Shown here one piece after another: positions 26,244 through 33,365 of a DNA stretch of 64,000 nt (position 1 is its first letter; every line of letters begins with the position of its first letter). The position numbers were made by a program, and so were the translations under genes. Where the stretch lies: NCBI GenBank assembly GCA_900550865.1, contig URTM01000004.1, forward strand, positions 1 through 64,000. The letters are read 5' to 3'. The DNA is from an uncultured Dorea sp. Its GTDB lineage: Bacteria; Bacillota; Clostridia; Lachnospirales; Lachnospiraceae. The notes beneath the pieces are model-generated. The model was not told the origin of the DNA. It searched no databases and saw nothing but the letters and a program-made list of their open reading frames with translations.

Positions 26244-26320
26244 AACCTTTCTTACTAATCATATGAAAAGAAAATAAAAATTATGACTTTTCATATAGTT
26301 ATATAAGAAAGGTTGTGATG
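26238..26320 (-). repeat. 30-bp inverted repeat covering the yabP start region
   Basis: Minus strand: an upstream arm CACAACCTTTCTTATATAAC.. and a downstream arm ..AAGAAAGGTTGTG are reverse complements over about 30 nt with a few mismatches, separated by an AT-rich loop of about 18 nt. The downstream arm contains the yabP Shine-Dalgarno and GTG. CATATGAT within the arm, preceded 14-15 nt upstream by TCATAA, also resembles a sigma-E promoter. Confidence 0.7.
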
Positions 26321-26353
26321 ATCCGCTGCTTTTTCACAGGCTTTTTATAAGGT

Positions 26354-26593
26354 TTATAAATATTTGAAAAGGTCTCCCGCCTCTTCTTTTTTTGTTGTAT
26401 CTTTAATATCAAGAACTTCTACTTTGACGGTTCTTGTTCCGAACTGGATCTCTATGATATCTCCCGGTTTTACTTTTACAGATGCCTTGGCCGGTTTGTC
26501 ATTTACCAGTACACGGCCGGCATCGCAGGCTTCATTCGCAACCGTCCGGCGTTTGATCAATCTGGATACTTTTAAAAATTTATCTAATCTCAT
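26354..26593 (-). CDS. rqcP: S4-domain ribosome quality-control protein RqcP
   Basis: 79 residues, almost entirely one S4 RNA-binding domain: MRLDKFLKVSRLIKRRTVAN, AGRVLVNDKPAKASVKVKPGD. RqcP (YabO, Hsp15-like) binds obstructed 50S subunits and helps RqcH add alanine tails. Length and location next to hup and yabP match the Firmicute protein. AGGAGAACAG precedes the ATG. A short C-terminal tail (TTKKEEAGDLFKYL) is typical. Confidence 0.93.
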   Translation of the reverse strand: MRLDKFLKVSRLIKRRTVANEACDAGRVLVNDKPAKASVKVKPGDIIEIQFGTRTVKVEVLDIKDTTKKEEAGDLFKYL

Positions 26594-26623
26594 CTATCTG
26601 TTCTCCTGTATACTTTACTGTCA

Positions 26624-26649
26624 GCCGGTTCTTTCGAACGCATAATGTT
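26624..26649 (-). repeat. short dispersed post-terminator repeat (copy near 26.6 kb)
   Basis: Minus strand ATTATGCGTTCGAAAGAACC then GGCTGACAG, directly after the hup terminator. The core matches the 4.3-kb copy exactly over ATGCGTTCGAAAGAA. Confidence 0.45.
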
Positions 26650-26683
26650 AAAAAAACCGAAGAGTATCAGGACACTCTCCGGT
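26650..26683 (-). terminator. hup terminator
   Basis: Minus strand CCGGAGAGT/ACTCTTCGG stem (one G-U pair) and TTTTTTTAAC. Confidence 0.9.
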
Positions 26684-26717
26684 ATAAATCCTTTCGGATA
26701 AATATTACAAATTCAGA

Positions 26718-26993
26718 CTACTCGTTGATAGCATCTTTTAATGCTTTACCAGCTTTGAACTTTGGTGCTTTGCAAGCTGCAATCTTCATAGTCTCACCTG
26801 TCTGAGGATTTCTTCCTTCTCTCTCAGCTCTCATGCTTACTTCGAAAGTACCAAATCCAACAACCTGTACTTTATGCTCTTTCTTTAATTCATCTGTTAC
26901 AACATCAACGAATGCTTTTAAGGCTTTCTCGGAATCTTTCTTTGATAATTCTGCCTGGTCAGCGATTGCTGCGATCAGTTCTGTTTTGTTCAT
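26718..26993 (-). CDS. hup: HU-family DNA-binding protein
   Basis: 91 residues. Histone-like nucleoid protein. Seen: MNKTELIAAIADQAELSKKD, VQVVGFGTFEVSMRAEREGR and the DNA-contacting arm RNPQTGETMKIAACKAPKFK. Strong GAGGAGG box, strong upstream promoter and dedicated terminator suggest high, monocistronic expression. Confidence 0.97.
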   Translation of the reverse strand: MNKTELIAAIADQAELSKKDSEKALKAFVDVVTDELKKEHKVQVVGFGTFEVSMRAEREGRNPQTGETMKIAACKAPKFKAGKALKDAINE

Positions 26994-27094
26994 GGATATA
27001 TCCTCCTCTTATTTACATTTAGAATTCATAATTTCGATTCTTTTTATACAAAGTCACTGTCCATACCCCGTCATATGACATGCCTTTATGTACT

Positions 27095-27123
27095 GTTATA
27101 CCTGTTTTCATACGGAATGTCAA
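27095..27123 (-). promoter_or_regulatory. hup promoter
   Basis: Minus strand TTGACA (27118-27123), 17-nt spacer, TATAAC (27095-27100); leader of about 95 nt. Confidence 0.8.
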
Positions 27124-27179
27124 GGTAAATCCCCCGTTTTCCCTGTATTTTCAAGGTTTTCCGGCATTTTTAGATGCCC

Positions 27180-28166
27180 TCAGAGCTCAAATCCAAACAG
27201 CTCTTTTAAAAACATTTTTTTCTCTTCTGCCTGCTTTATTGCAGTCTTTAGTTTCTCTGTATTTTTTACCGATATCCACGCTTTATTCATGCAATAGTAG
27301 GAATTTGCAATTTTCCAGAACTTTTCCGGATAGATCAGACGGATTTTCAGATATTCTGTTTCACTTCTGGTAAGTGGGTGGATTGCAGAATATGCATTCA
27401 GCATGCCATCTCCGAGCCGGAGCTTCCACCCGCTTTTCTCCATTACTTTTCTGAGAAAATAATACAGATCCTCTACCTGGATATCCCGATGGAATTTTTC
27501 AAAATTCATTGTTGCAATTCCTTCTCTTGTCATGATGATATTATGGTAATTATACTCTCCATGCGTCATACCGGAACGGTTCATCTCTTCCTGATACAAT
27601 TGTTCATAATCTGACTGTTCCAGTTCACACACCGCTGCTTCTGCCCACTGATACATCAGTTCGAACTGCTGCAAAAATGCAAATTCAAACTCCCCTTTCG
27701 GGACAGTTTTTCTGACAAACTGCCGTACTTTTTTCAACTCCCGGTTATGCCGTCTGTATTTTTCACCGGTCTTAATCCCTTCTGCAATCCCATGCTCCAG
27801 CTCATGCCTCATAACCGTATGTAATTTTGCCAGATTCCTGGCTGCTTCTAATATTTCCCTGGTCTTTTTTATATCGCATTCACGTCCTGCATACCATTTT
27901 TTCAGCATATACCGCTCACCACTATCCAATGAAGAGATATATTCTCCATTCTGGTTCGCTATCATATAATCGATCTGATGCTCTCCTTGTTCATAAAGCC
28001 AGGTATAAAGTTCACATAACGCAGGGATTCTTTTTTCGGACATTGTAACTTCCTTCAAAAGGAATACCCCTTTGTTCGTTTCGCATAAAACAGCACCTCT
28101 GACTTTACGGGTGCTGTTTACTTCTATATCATATTGTTCCAGTATTTTTTGTTCAAATTCCTGCAT
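27180..28166 (-). CDS. CotS-family spore coat kinase-like protein
   Basis: 328 residues. CotS-family proteins have an aminoglycoside-phosphotransferase-like fold and are found in spore coats. Seen: RGAVLCETNKGVFLLKEV (nucleotide-loop region), MLKKWYAGRECD, the catalytic-loop-like MTHGEYNYHNII (HGEYNYHN in place of the usual HGDxxxxN) and a C-terminal helical half. Catalytic activity is doubtful because the loop Asp is Glu. A GGGG box precedes the ATG. Monocistronic, between hup and cca. Confidence 0.8.
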   Translation of the reverse strand: MQEFEQKILEQYDIEVNSTRKVRGAVLCETNKGVFLLKEVTMSEKRIPALCELYTWLYEQGEHQIDYMIANQNGEYISSLDSGERYMLKKWYAGRECDIKKTREILEAARNLAKLHTVMRHELEHGIAEGIKTGEKYRRHNRELKKVRQFVRKTVPKGEFEFAFLQQFELMYQWAEAAVCELEQSDYEQLYQEEMNRSGMTHGEYNYHNIIMTREGIATMNFEKFHRDIQVEDLYYFLRKVMEKSGWKLRLGDGMLNAYSAIHPLTRSETEYLKIRLIYPEKFWKIANSYYCMNKAWISVKNTEKLKTAIKQAEEKKMFLKELFGFEL

Positions 28167-28232
28167 TTATATTCCCCGCGCTTTACACTTGATATTCTTT
28201 TTAAATGTATGTGGAAAATGGGGAAAATATTC

Positions 28233-28291
28233 AAATGGGGACGGAGGATTTTTAGAAATCCTCCGTCCCCATTTAAAAACGCCCTGTCCCC
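28233..28291. repeat. REP palindrome between cca and the cotS-like gene
   Basis: Inner palindrome 28233-28274 (GGGGACGGAGGATTT...AAATCCTCCGTCCCC), then AAAAACGCCCTGTCCCC, the same outer arm seen next to the transposase. It could also act as a hairpin between two minus-strand genes. Confidence 0.85.
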
Positions 28292-28357
28292 TTCTATGTT
28301 TTCACCTTTTCCCACACTTTATCACGCTGTTTTATAGATTATGCACATCAATTCCAC

Positions 28358-29695
28358 CTATTTATCCACACATACATACTTTAGCAATATCTCTTTTGAA
28401 TTCAGTTCCGGTCTTTCAATTACCATTTCCAATAATTCATTTAACTTTTCCCCAATCTCTTTTCCAGGTTTCATTCCGGCCTGAATCAGATCTCTACCGG
28501 TCACAGCCAGTTCTTTCAAAGACACACACTGTCCCTTCTCTACAATCTCTGCATACTGCTGTTCTACTTCATCCAGATTTCTTAATTTTTCTGCCCTCTG
28601 ATATTCACTCTGAGCCAGCACATCTGCCCGCCTTACTTCCATATAATATGGAAATATATCTTCGCCGATCTTGTTCATTGCCCTTCTGACATTCTTAGAG
28701 TCTGCCGGCATCCGGTAATCATGATGCAGCACGAGTCTTGTAACCTTATGCAGCGTATCATTATCGAATTTCAGTCTTCGAAGCACTTCTTTTGCAATCC
28801 GTTCACTTCCTAATGCATGCATTTTAAAATGTGCAACACCCTCCTCATCCATCGTCTTGTATTCCGGCTTACCCATATCATGCAATAGCATTGTCAGCCG
28901 AAGGATCTTGTCATTCCGAACATTCATCATGGCATGAATCGTATGTTCTCCGACTGTATACATATGATGTGGTGTTTCCTGCTCTGTCACCATCATCCGG
29001 TCAAACTCAGGCAGGAATATCTTCGTAATTCCAAGCTCATAAGCGGTTCTTATAAGTTCCGGTCTGTCAGATGTCAACATCTTGACTAATTCAACCTGTA
29101 TTCTCTCCGCACTGATATTTCCCAAAGTCGGTGCAAGAAGTCTCATTCCTTCTTTTGTCTCTTCGTCAATCTCAAATCCCAGCTGTGCCGCGAATCTGAC
29201 ACCTCTTAAAATCCGGAGTGCATCTTCCGAAAAACGTTCCCTGGCATTTCCCACACAGCGGATAAGATGTTTTTTCAGATCCTGCATTCCACCAAAGATA
29301 TCTATGATTCCATCCTTGTCATTATATGCCATGGCATTGATCGTAAAATCTCTCCGAAGCAGATCTTCTTTCAGATTCCTTGTAAATGTCACCTCTTTCG
29401 GATGTCTGCTGTCCTCATATTTCCCATCGATCCGATATGTCGTAACTTCGTATCCCTCATGATTCAGAAGCACGGTTATCGTTCCGTGTTCAATCCCTGT
29501 ATCAAATGTTTTATCAAATAATGCCTTCGTCTCTTCCGGCATCGCCGACGTCGTAATATCCCAGTCCCCCGGTTCTCTTCCAAGGATTGAATCTCTGACA
29601 CACCCGCCGACTGCGTATGCTTCAAAGCCATGCGACTGTAAAGTATGAATAATAAATTGTACATTATCCGGTAATTCTATATTAAAGTTATTCAC
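28358..29695 (-). CDS. cca: CCA tRNA nucleotidyltransferase
   Basis: 445 residues from a GTG at 29695 with GGAGG 7 nt upstream; the upstream in-frame ATGs have no such box. Adds or repairs the 3' CCA of tRNAs. Seen: YAVGGCVRDSILGREPGDWD (metal-binding GDWDI), RRDFTINAMAYN, the DALRILRGVRFAAQLGF motif, and an HD domain (TMLLHDMGKPEYKTMDEEG) as in the class II enzymes with hydrolase activity. Perfect DnaA boxes lie at 28362-28370 in its last codons and at 29711-29719 before its ribosome-binding site. Confidence 0.94.
   Translation of the reverse strand: MNNFNIELPDNVQFIIHTLQSHGFEAYAVGGCVRDSILGREPGDWDITTSAMPEETKALFDKTFDTGIEHGTITVLLNHEGYEVTTYRIDGKYEDSRHPKEVTFTRNLKEDLLRRDFTINAMAYNDKDGIIDIFGGMQDLKKHLIRCVGNARERFSEDALRILRGVRFAAQLGFEIDEETKEGMRLLAPTLGNISAERIQVELVKMLTSDRPELIRTAYELGITKIFLPEFDRMMVTEQETPHHMYTVGEHTIHAMMNVRNDKILRLTMLLHDMGKPEYKTMDEEGVAHFKMHALGSERIAKEVLRRLKFDNDTLHKVTRLVLHHDYRMPADSKNVRRAMNKIGEDIFPYYMEVRRADVLAQSEYQRAEKLRNLDEVEQQYAEIVEKGQCVSLKELAVTGRDLIQAGMKPGKEIGEKLNELLEMVIERPELNSKEILLKYVCVDK
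28362..28370 (+). promoter_or_regulatory. perfect DnaA box in the cca 3' end
   Basis: TTATCCACA overlapping the last cca codons. Confidence 0.45.
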
Positions 29696-29710
29696 ATTAT
29701 CTCCTCCGTT

Positions 29711-29719
29711 TATCCACAA
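29711..29719 (+). promoter_or_regulatory. perfect DnaA box before cca
   Basis: TTATCCACA directly upstream of the cca Shine-Dalgarno sequence. Confidence 0.5.
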
Positions 29720-29747
29720 TATAAACATCATATCATATTTTTTTTAG

Positions 29748-29800
29748 GGACGGGGGTTTTTTAGAAATCCTCCGTCCCAAATTAAAAATGTCCTGCCCCT
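29748..29800. repeat. REP element, left flank of the RAYT gene
   Basis: Palindrome 29748-29779 (GGGACGGGGGTTTTTTAGAA.. ..CCTCCGTCCC) followed by AAATTAAAAATGTCCTGCCC. This is the inverted counterpart of the element at 30595-30648; together they bracket the transposase. Confidence 0.9.
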
Positions 29801-29808
29801 CTTATTTT

Positions 29809-30576
29809 TTACTTATAATCATCCTCTATGGCATTTCTTACCCTCTTAGCCTGCTCCTTTTTAATTTTCAAACACATTCTTATAACATCATCAAATAAAT
29901 TTCTCGTAGAAATATCATCTAGAATTTCTTCTGCACTAATCTGGAAATCTTTTTGCATTTGTTCAAGTATAACTTCTGCACGAACTTTTTGTTGGATAAA
30001 TTCCTCTTCTGGTGTATCAATAAATAATATATTTCTGTCCACTTCTTCTCTATGAAAATCATAAAAATTCTGATTATTAACAAATTTTCCTTTAATAAGT
30101 TCCATTGCGTCTAATGCAACAATTTCTATTTCAGTTTCCTCATAGTATTCTCTTGCACTACTATACTTGTATCCTTCTACGCTTTTACAGATATTTGCTT
30201 TTACAGGATTTCTATGAATGTATCGAAAACAATTCCAAAAATAGTTGGTATCTTCAATGCACTGACTCTTATATCTCCCCTCAAATACATAGCCTATTCT
30301 CTGATGAATCTTATTATAATAAATTGCGTAAATAGCTAAGATTTTAGCCATAAAAGAAGCTAATTCTTCCAAATCAGCTTTTATAAGTAAATGAAAATGA
30401 TTTGACATAATACAATATGCATAGATTTGCACATCATATTTCTCTTTATATTCTTTTAAAAGATTCTGAAATCGGGTTTTCTCTCGATTACTATTAAAAA
30501 TTGGCAGTTTGTTTGTACCACGATTAGTCACATGGTAAATTCCTGTACTGCTCTTTTTCCTTGGTCCTCTTGGCAA
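29809..30576 (-). CDS. REP-associated tyrosine transposase (RAYT, IS200-like Y1 family)
   Basis: 255 residues from a TTG at 30576, preferred because GGGAGAGG lies 5 nt upstream and the protein then starts PRGPRKKSSTGIYHVTNRG as RAYTs do; the only upstream ATG lies inside the REP arm. Seen: the HUH metal site in CIMSNHFHLLIKA, RIGYVFEGRYKSQ, and the family's catalytic-tyrosine region YIHRNPVKANICKSVEGYKYSS. RAYTs act on short palindromes (REPs) next to their own gene. Immediate flanks are inverted REP copies, and further copies occur at 16.5, 28.2 and 61.3 kb. It is inserted between cca and proS. The C-terminal about 90 residues are not conserved in my memory of the family. Confidence 0.9.
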   Translation of the reverse strand: MPRGPRKKSSTGIYHVTNRGTNKLPIFNSNREKTRFQNLLKEYKEKYDVQIYAYCIMSNHFHLLIKADLEELASFMAKILAIYAIYYNKIHQRIGYVFEGRYKSQCIEDTNYFWNCFRYIHRNPVKANICKSVEGYKYSSAREYYEETEIEIVALDAMELIKGKFVNNQNFYDFHREEVDRNILFIDTPEEEFIQQKVRAEVILEQMQKDFQISAEEILDDISTRNLFDDVIRMCLKIKKEQAKRVRNAIEDDYK

Positions 30577-30594
30577 TTTTTCCTCTCCCTTCAA

Positions 30595-30648
30595 GGGACA
30601 GGGCATTTTTAATTTGGGACGGGGGATTTCCAGAAATCCTCCGTCCCC
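30595..30648. repeat. REP element, right flank of the RAYT gene
   Basis: GGGACAGGGCATTTTTAATT followed by the palindrome 30616-30648 (GGGACGGGGGATTTCC.. ..AAATCCTCCGTCCCC). It is the reverse complement of the left flank over about 50 nt with a few differences, and it lies 13 nt after the proS stop codon. Confidence 0.9.
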
Positions 30649-30661
30649 GTTTAGTTATAAA

Positions 30662-32101
30662 TTAATATGATTTACCCCAGTAAGCCATGTGTTTCGCAGG
30701 TTTTCCACACCAGATACACTTATCGGAAATGAACTCTTCATCTTCGATCAGACATCTTGTAGCAGCTCCGCCTGTGTTATATTTTACTTCTCCTTCACAT
30801 TCCGGATCTCCACACCAGCATGCTTTTACAAATCCACGGTTGGCTTTGAACTTCTCAACCATCTCATCCATTGTTGTAGCTGTATCGATATGACTGTTCA
30901 GGAATTCTTCTGCTCTGTTGTACATATCCTGCTGTTCCTGCTCTAAGATTTCGCGAAGTTTTACTGCAATCTCATCGAGAGATACAACGATCTTCTCACG
31001 GTTGTCACGACGTACCACAACAACCTGGTTCTTCTCGATATCCTTTGGTCCGATCTCGATACGTGTCGGGATACCAAGGATCTCCTGCTCAGAGAATTTC
31101 CATCCTGTACTCTTATCAGAATCATCGATCTTCACTCTGTATCCTGCTTTTTTCAGCTCGTCAAACAGTGCGTAAGATCTGTCAAGTACGCCTTCTTTGT
31201 GCTGGGCGATTGGAATGATTCTACATTCAACCGGTGCTACGTGTGGCGGCAGTACCAGTCCGTCATCATCACCGTGAACCATGATCAGGGCTCCGATACT
31301 TCTTGTTGACCATCCCCATGATGTCTCGTATGCACTGTGCAGTTCGTTGTTCTTATCTACATATTTGATTCCGAATGCATCCGGGAATCCGCTTCCGAAG
31401 AAGTGGCTTGTTGCAGACTGAAGTGCTTTTCCGTCATGCATCAGTGCTTCGATTGTGTATGTGTCTTCTGCTCCGGCGAATTTCTCGTGTTCTGCCTTTC
31501 TTCCTGCTACGAATGGGATAGCCATTGTCTCTTTATAGCAATCCTTATAAACTTCCCACATCTGGATTGTTCTTTCTTCAGCTTCTTCATATGTTGCATG
31601 AAGTGTGTGGCCTTCCTGCCACAAGAATTCTCTTGAACGTAAGAACGGTCTTGTTGTCTTCTCCCAACGAAGAACAGAGTTCCACTGGTTCCATACCTTT
31701 GGAAGATCTCTGTATGATTTTACAGTCTTTGCCCAGAGGTCACAGAACAATGTCTCTGATGTAGGGCGTACGCATAATCTTTCCTGCAGTCTTTCCATTC
31801 CACCATGTGTTACCCATGCAACTTCCGGTGCGAATCCTTCTACGTGATCAGCTTCTTTTTCCAGAAGTGATTCCGGAATCAGTACTGGCAGGTATACATT
31901 CTCAACTCCTGTTTCTTTAAAACGTCTGTCCAGATCTGACTGGATCAGTTCCCAGATCGCATAACCATTCGGTAAGTAGTTCATGCATCCTTTTACGCTT
32001 GAATAATCACAAAGATTTGCCTCACGTACAACGTCTGTGTACCACTGTGCGAAATCTTCGTCACGAGATGTAATGTTTTTGACTAATTTTTCCTTTGCCA
32101 T
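30662..32101 (-). CDS. proS: prolyl-tRNA synthetase (short, ProS type 3-like)
   Basis: 479 residues from the ATG at 32101 (AAAAGGAG upstream); the longer frame would run into the T-box terminator. Charges tRNA-Pro. Class II motifs: GYAIWELIQSDLDRRFKETG, FLRSREFLWQEGHTLHAT (motif 2) and the anticodon-binding domain VECRIIPIAQHKE. It lacks the bacterial editing insertion and has a C-terminal cysteine-rich extension (CWCGDPECEGEV, DKCIWCGKPAKH), the hallmark of the eukaryote/archaea-like form found in some Firmicutes. Controlled by the upstream T-box. Confidence 0.95.
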   Translation of the reverse strand: MAKEKLVKNITSRDEDFAQWYTDVVREANLCDYSSVKGCMNYLPNGYAIWELIQSDLDRRFKETGVENVYLPVLIPESLLEKEADHVEGFAPEVAWVTHGGMERLQERLCVRPTSETLFCDLWAKTVKSYRDLPKVWNQWNSVLRWEKTTRPFLRSREFLWQEGHTLHATYEEAEERTIQMWEVYKDCYKETMAIPFVAGRKAEHEKFAGAEDTYTIEALMHDGKALQSATSHFFGSGFPDAFGIKYVDKNNELHSAYETSWGWSTRSIGALIMVHGDDDGLVLPPHVAPVECRIIPIAQHKEGVLDRSYALFDELKKAGYRVKIDDSDKSTGWKFSEQEILGIPTRIEIGPKDIEKNQVVVVRRDNREKIVVSLDEIAVKLREILEQEQQDMYNRAEEFLNSHIDTATTMDEMVEKFKANRGFVKACWCGDPECEGEVKYNTGGAATRCLIEDEEFISDKCIWCGKPAKHMAYWGKSY

Positions 32102-32179
32102 GTTTCTCTTCTCCTTTTCAATTTTGGTGGAATCCTTATTCCACGTTATTTTTTTGCCGGGAGTTCCGCAACCTGGCAC

Positions 32180-32430
32180 AAAAAACGCCGGGCCTTTCGA
32201 CTCCCCGAAAAAGGGACCGAAAAGCTCGGCGGTACCACCCTAGTTAACTGCGACCCTTTCGCAGCTCTCTTCATTGGCCGTTAACGCCGGCTGACACGCT
32301 GCACTTTCATGCAGTGGCTCCAGGACCGGTTCCATGTGATGAACAGCAGATATCTCACACCATATGATATCCTCTCTGTAGCTGGATTCTCATGTACTAA
32401 TTCCCTTCATCGCCATAAAAAATGTTGAAT
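32180..32430 (-). ncRNA. T-box leader of proS
   Basis: Minus strand contains the T-box sequence AGGGTGGTACCGCC (32228-32241), which pairs with the 3' end of uncharged tRNA, preceded by GTTAACTA and followed by a terminator hairpin (CGCCG..CGGCG arms) with TTTTTTG at about 32180-32231. Upstream, GAGAGGATATCATATGGTGT and CCTGGAGCC are typical stem I remnants. The specifier is probably the CCG in GGAACCGGTCC, a proline codon, but I could not fold stem I rigorously. The 384-nt gap 32102-32485 is accounted for by this leader and its promoter. Confidence 0.9.
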
Positions 32431-32438
32431 TGTCAATT

Positions 32439-32467
32439 ATTTTAATCCATGAGGTATGTTTTGTCAA
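32439..32467 (-). promoter_or_regulatory. proS promoter
   Basis: Minus strand TTGACA (32462-32467), 17-nt spacer, TAAAAT (32439-32444), directly upstream of the T-box leader. Confidence 0.8.
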
Positions 32468-32485
32468 GAAAGCTCTTCGCCATTT

Positions 32486-33343
32486 TCACAAATTCCTTAC
32501 CGACATATCAAAGTTCAGAGGTGTCACTGAGGCTACCCGGTCCACATACACAGCATAGATATCACTGTCGATTTCCAGATTTTCCATATCCACAATCTTT
32601 TCACTCTTCAACCGGTACGGCCGGTTATAATCACGTTTCTCCGGCTTCACAAAAGAAAAATAATTCTGCCGGCTCAACACGGTCCTGCGCTCTAGATACG
32701 GATACTTCAGACCATCCGGTACATTAATATTCCAGGCTTCTATCATCCTGACCGGTTCTCTTTGCTCCAATACTTTCCTAATATAACGCTCCAGGATACT
32801 CTGTGCAGCGCTCCAGTCCCTCTCCCCGAAGTCTTCAGAATGCTGTCTGGAAAGATCCGCTTCTACAGAAACCGCAATACCCGGAATTCCATAGCTGGAT
32901 GCTTCAAATAACGCTCCCAGGGTCCCGCTGCAGGTCAGACATGTAGCAAGATTCTCTCCGTAATTAATTCCGCTGATACACAGATTCGGTTTCCTGTCCG
33001 CCAGCTCTAATATGCCATGTGCTACCGCACGCGCCGGACTTCCATGCACCGCATATGCCCGGATTTCTCCACACAGTACCTCCTGATCTCCCCCTGTCTC
33101 TCGATCCTGCATTCTCTCACGCCGTAATCCTTCCAGCATTCTTTCCTGTGTATCAATCTTCTCTATGATTCCGTCATCCGGACATCTAGGAAAAGAGCGC
33201 CCCATCCCAGTCTGCTGGGTATGAGGCGCTGCAATTAACACATCTCCTATCTTCGCAGCAGCCTGCGCTGCCGCATACAAGCCCGGACTATGAATCCCAT
33301 CATCATTTGTAACCAAAATGAGTGGTCTGTTCTTCATAATCAC
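32486..33343 (-). CDS. surE: SurE-type 5'/3'-nucleotidase
   Basis: 285 residues (GTG at 33343; an ATG at 33337 is an alternative). SurE dephosphorylates nucleoside monophosphates and some other phosphates. Seen: ILVTNDDGIHSPGLYAA with the metal-binding DD pair, APHTQQTGMGRSF, the conserved VHGSPARAVAHGIL and SGINYGENLATCLTCSGTLG. A basic, Cys-containing insertion (about 57-85, RMLEGLRRERMQDRETGGDQ) is not usual. It lies 22 nt after the FGGY kinase and is the last gene of the unit that starts with leader C, which suggests it removes phosphate from a pathway product (inference). Confidence 0.88.
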   Translation of the reverse strand: MIMKNRPLILVTNDDGIHSPGLYAAAQAAAKIGDVLIAAPHTQQTGMGRSFPRCPDDGIIEKIDTQERMLEGLRRERMQDRETGGDQEVLCGEIRAYAVHGSPARAVAHGILELADRKPNLCISGINYGENLATCLTCSGTLGALFEASSYGIPGIAVSVEADLSRQHSEDFGERDWSAAQSILERYIRKVLEQREPVRMIEAWNINVPDGLKYPYLERRTVLSRQNYFSFVKPEKRDYNRPYRLKSEKIVDMENLEIDSDIYAVYVDRVASVTPLNFDMSVRNL

Positions 33344-33365
33344 CTATATCTTTCTGAATTCTATA

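Noticed and set aside
28072..28689. 205-codon plus-strand frame between cotS-like and cca genes
   Set aside because: It overlaps two minus-strand genes and a REP palindrome; composition is that of an antisense shadow.
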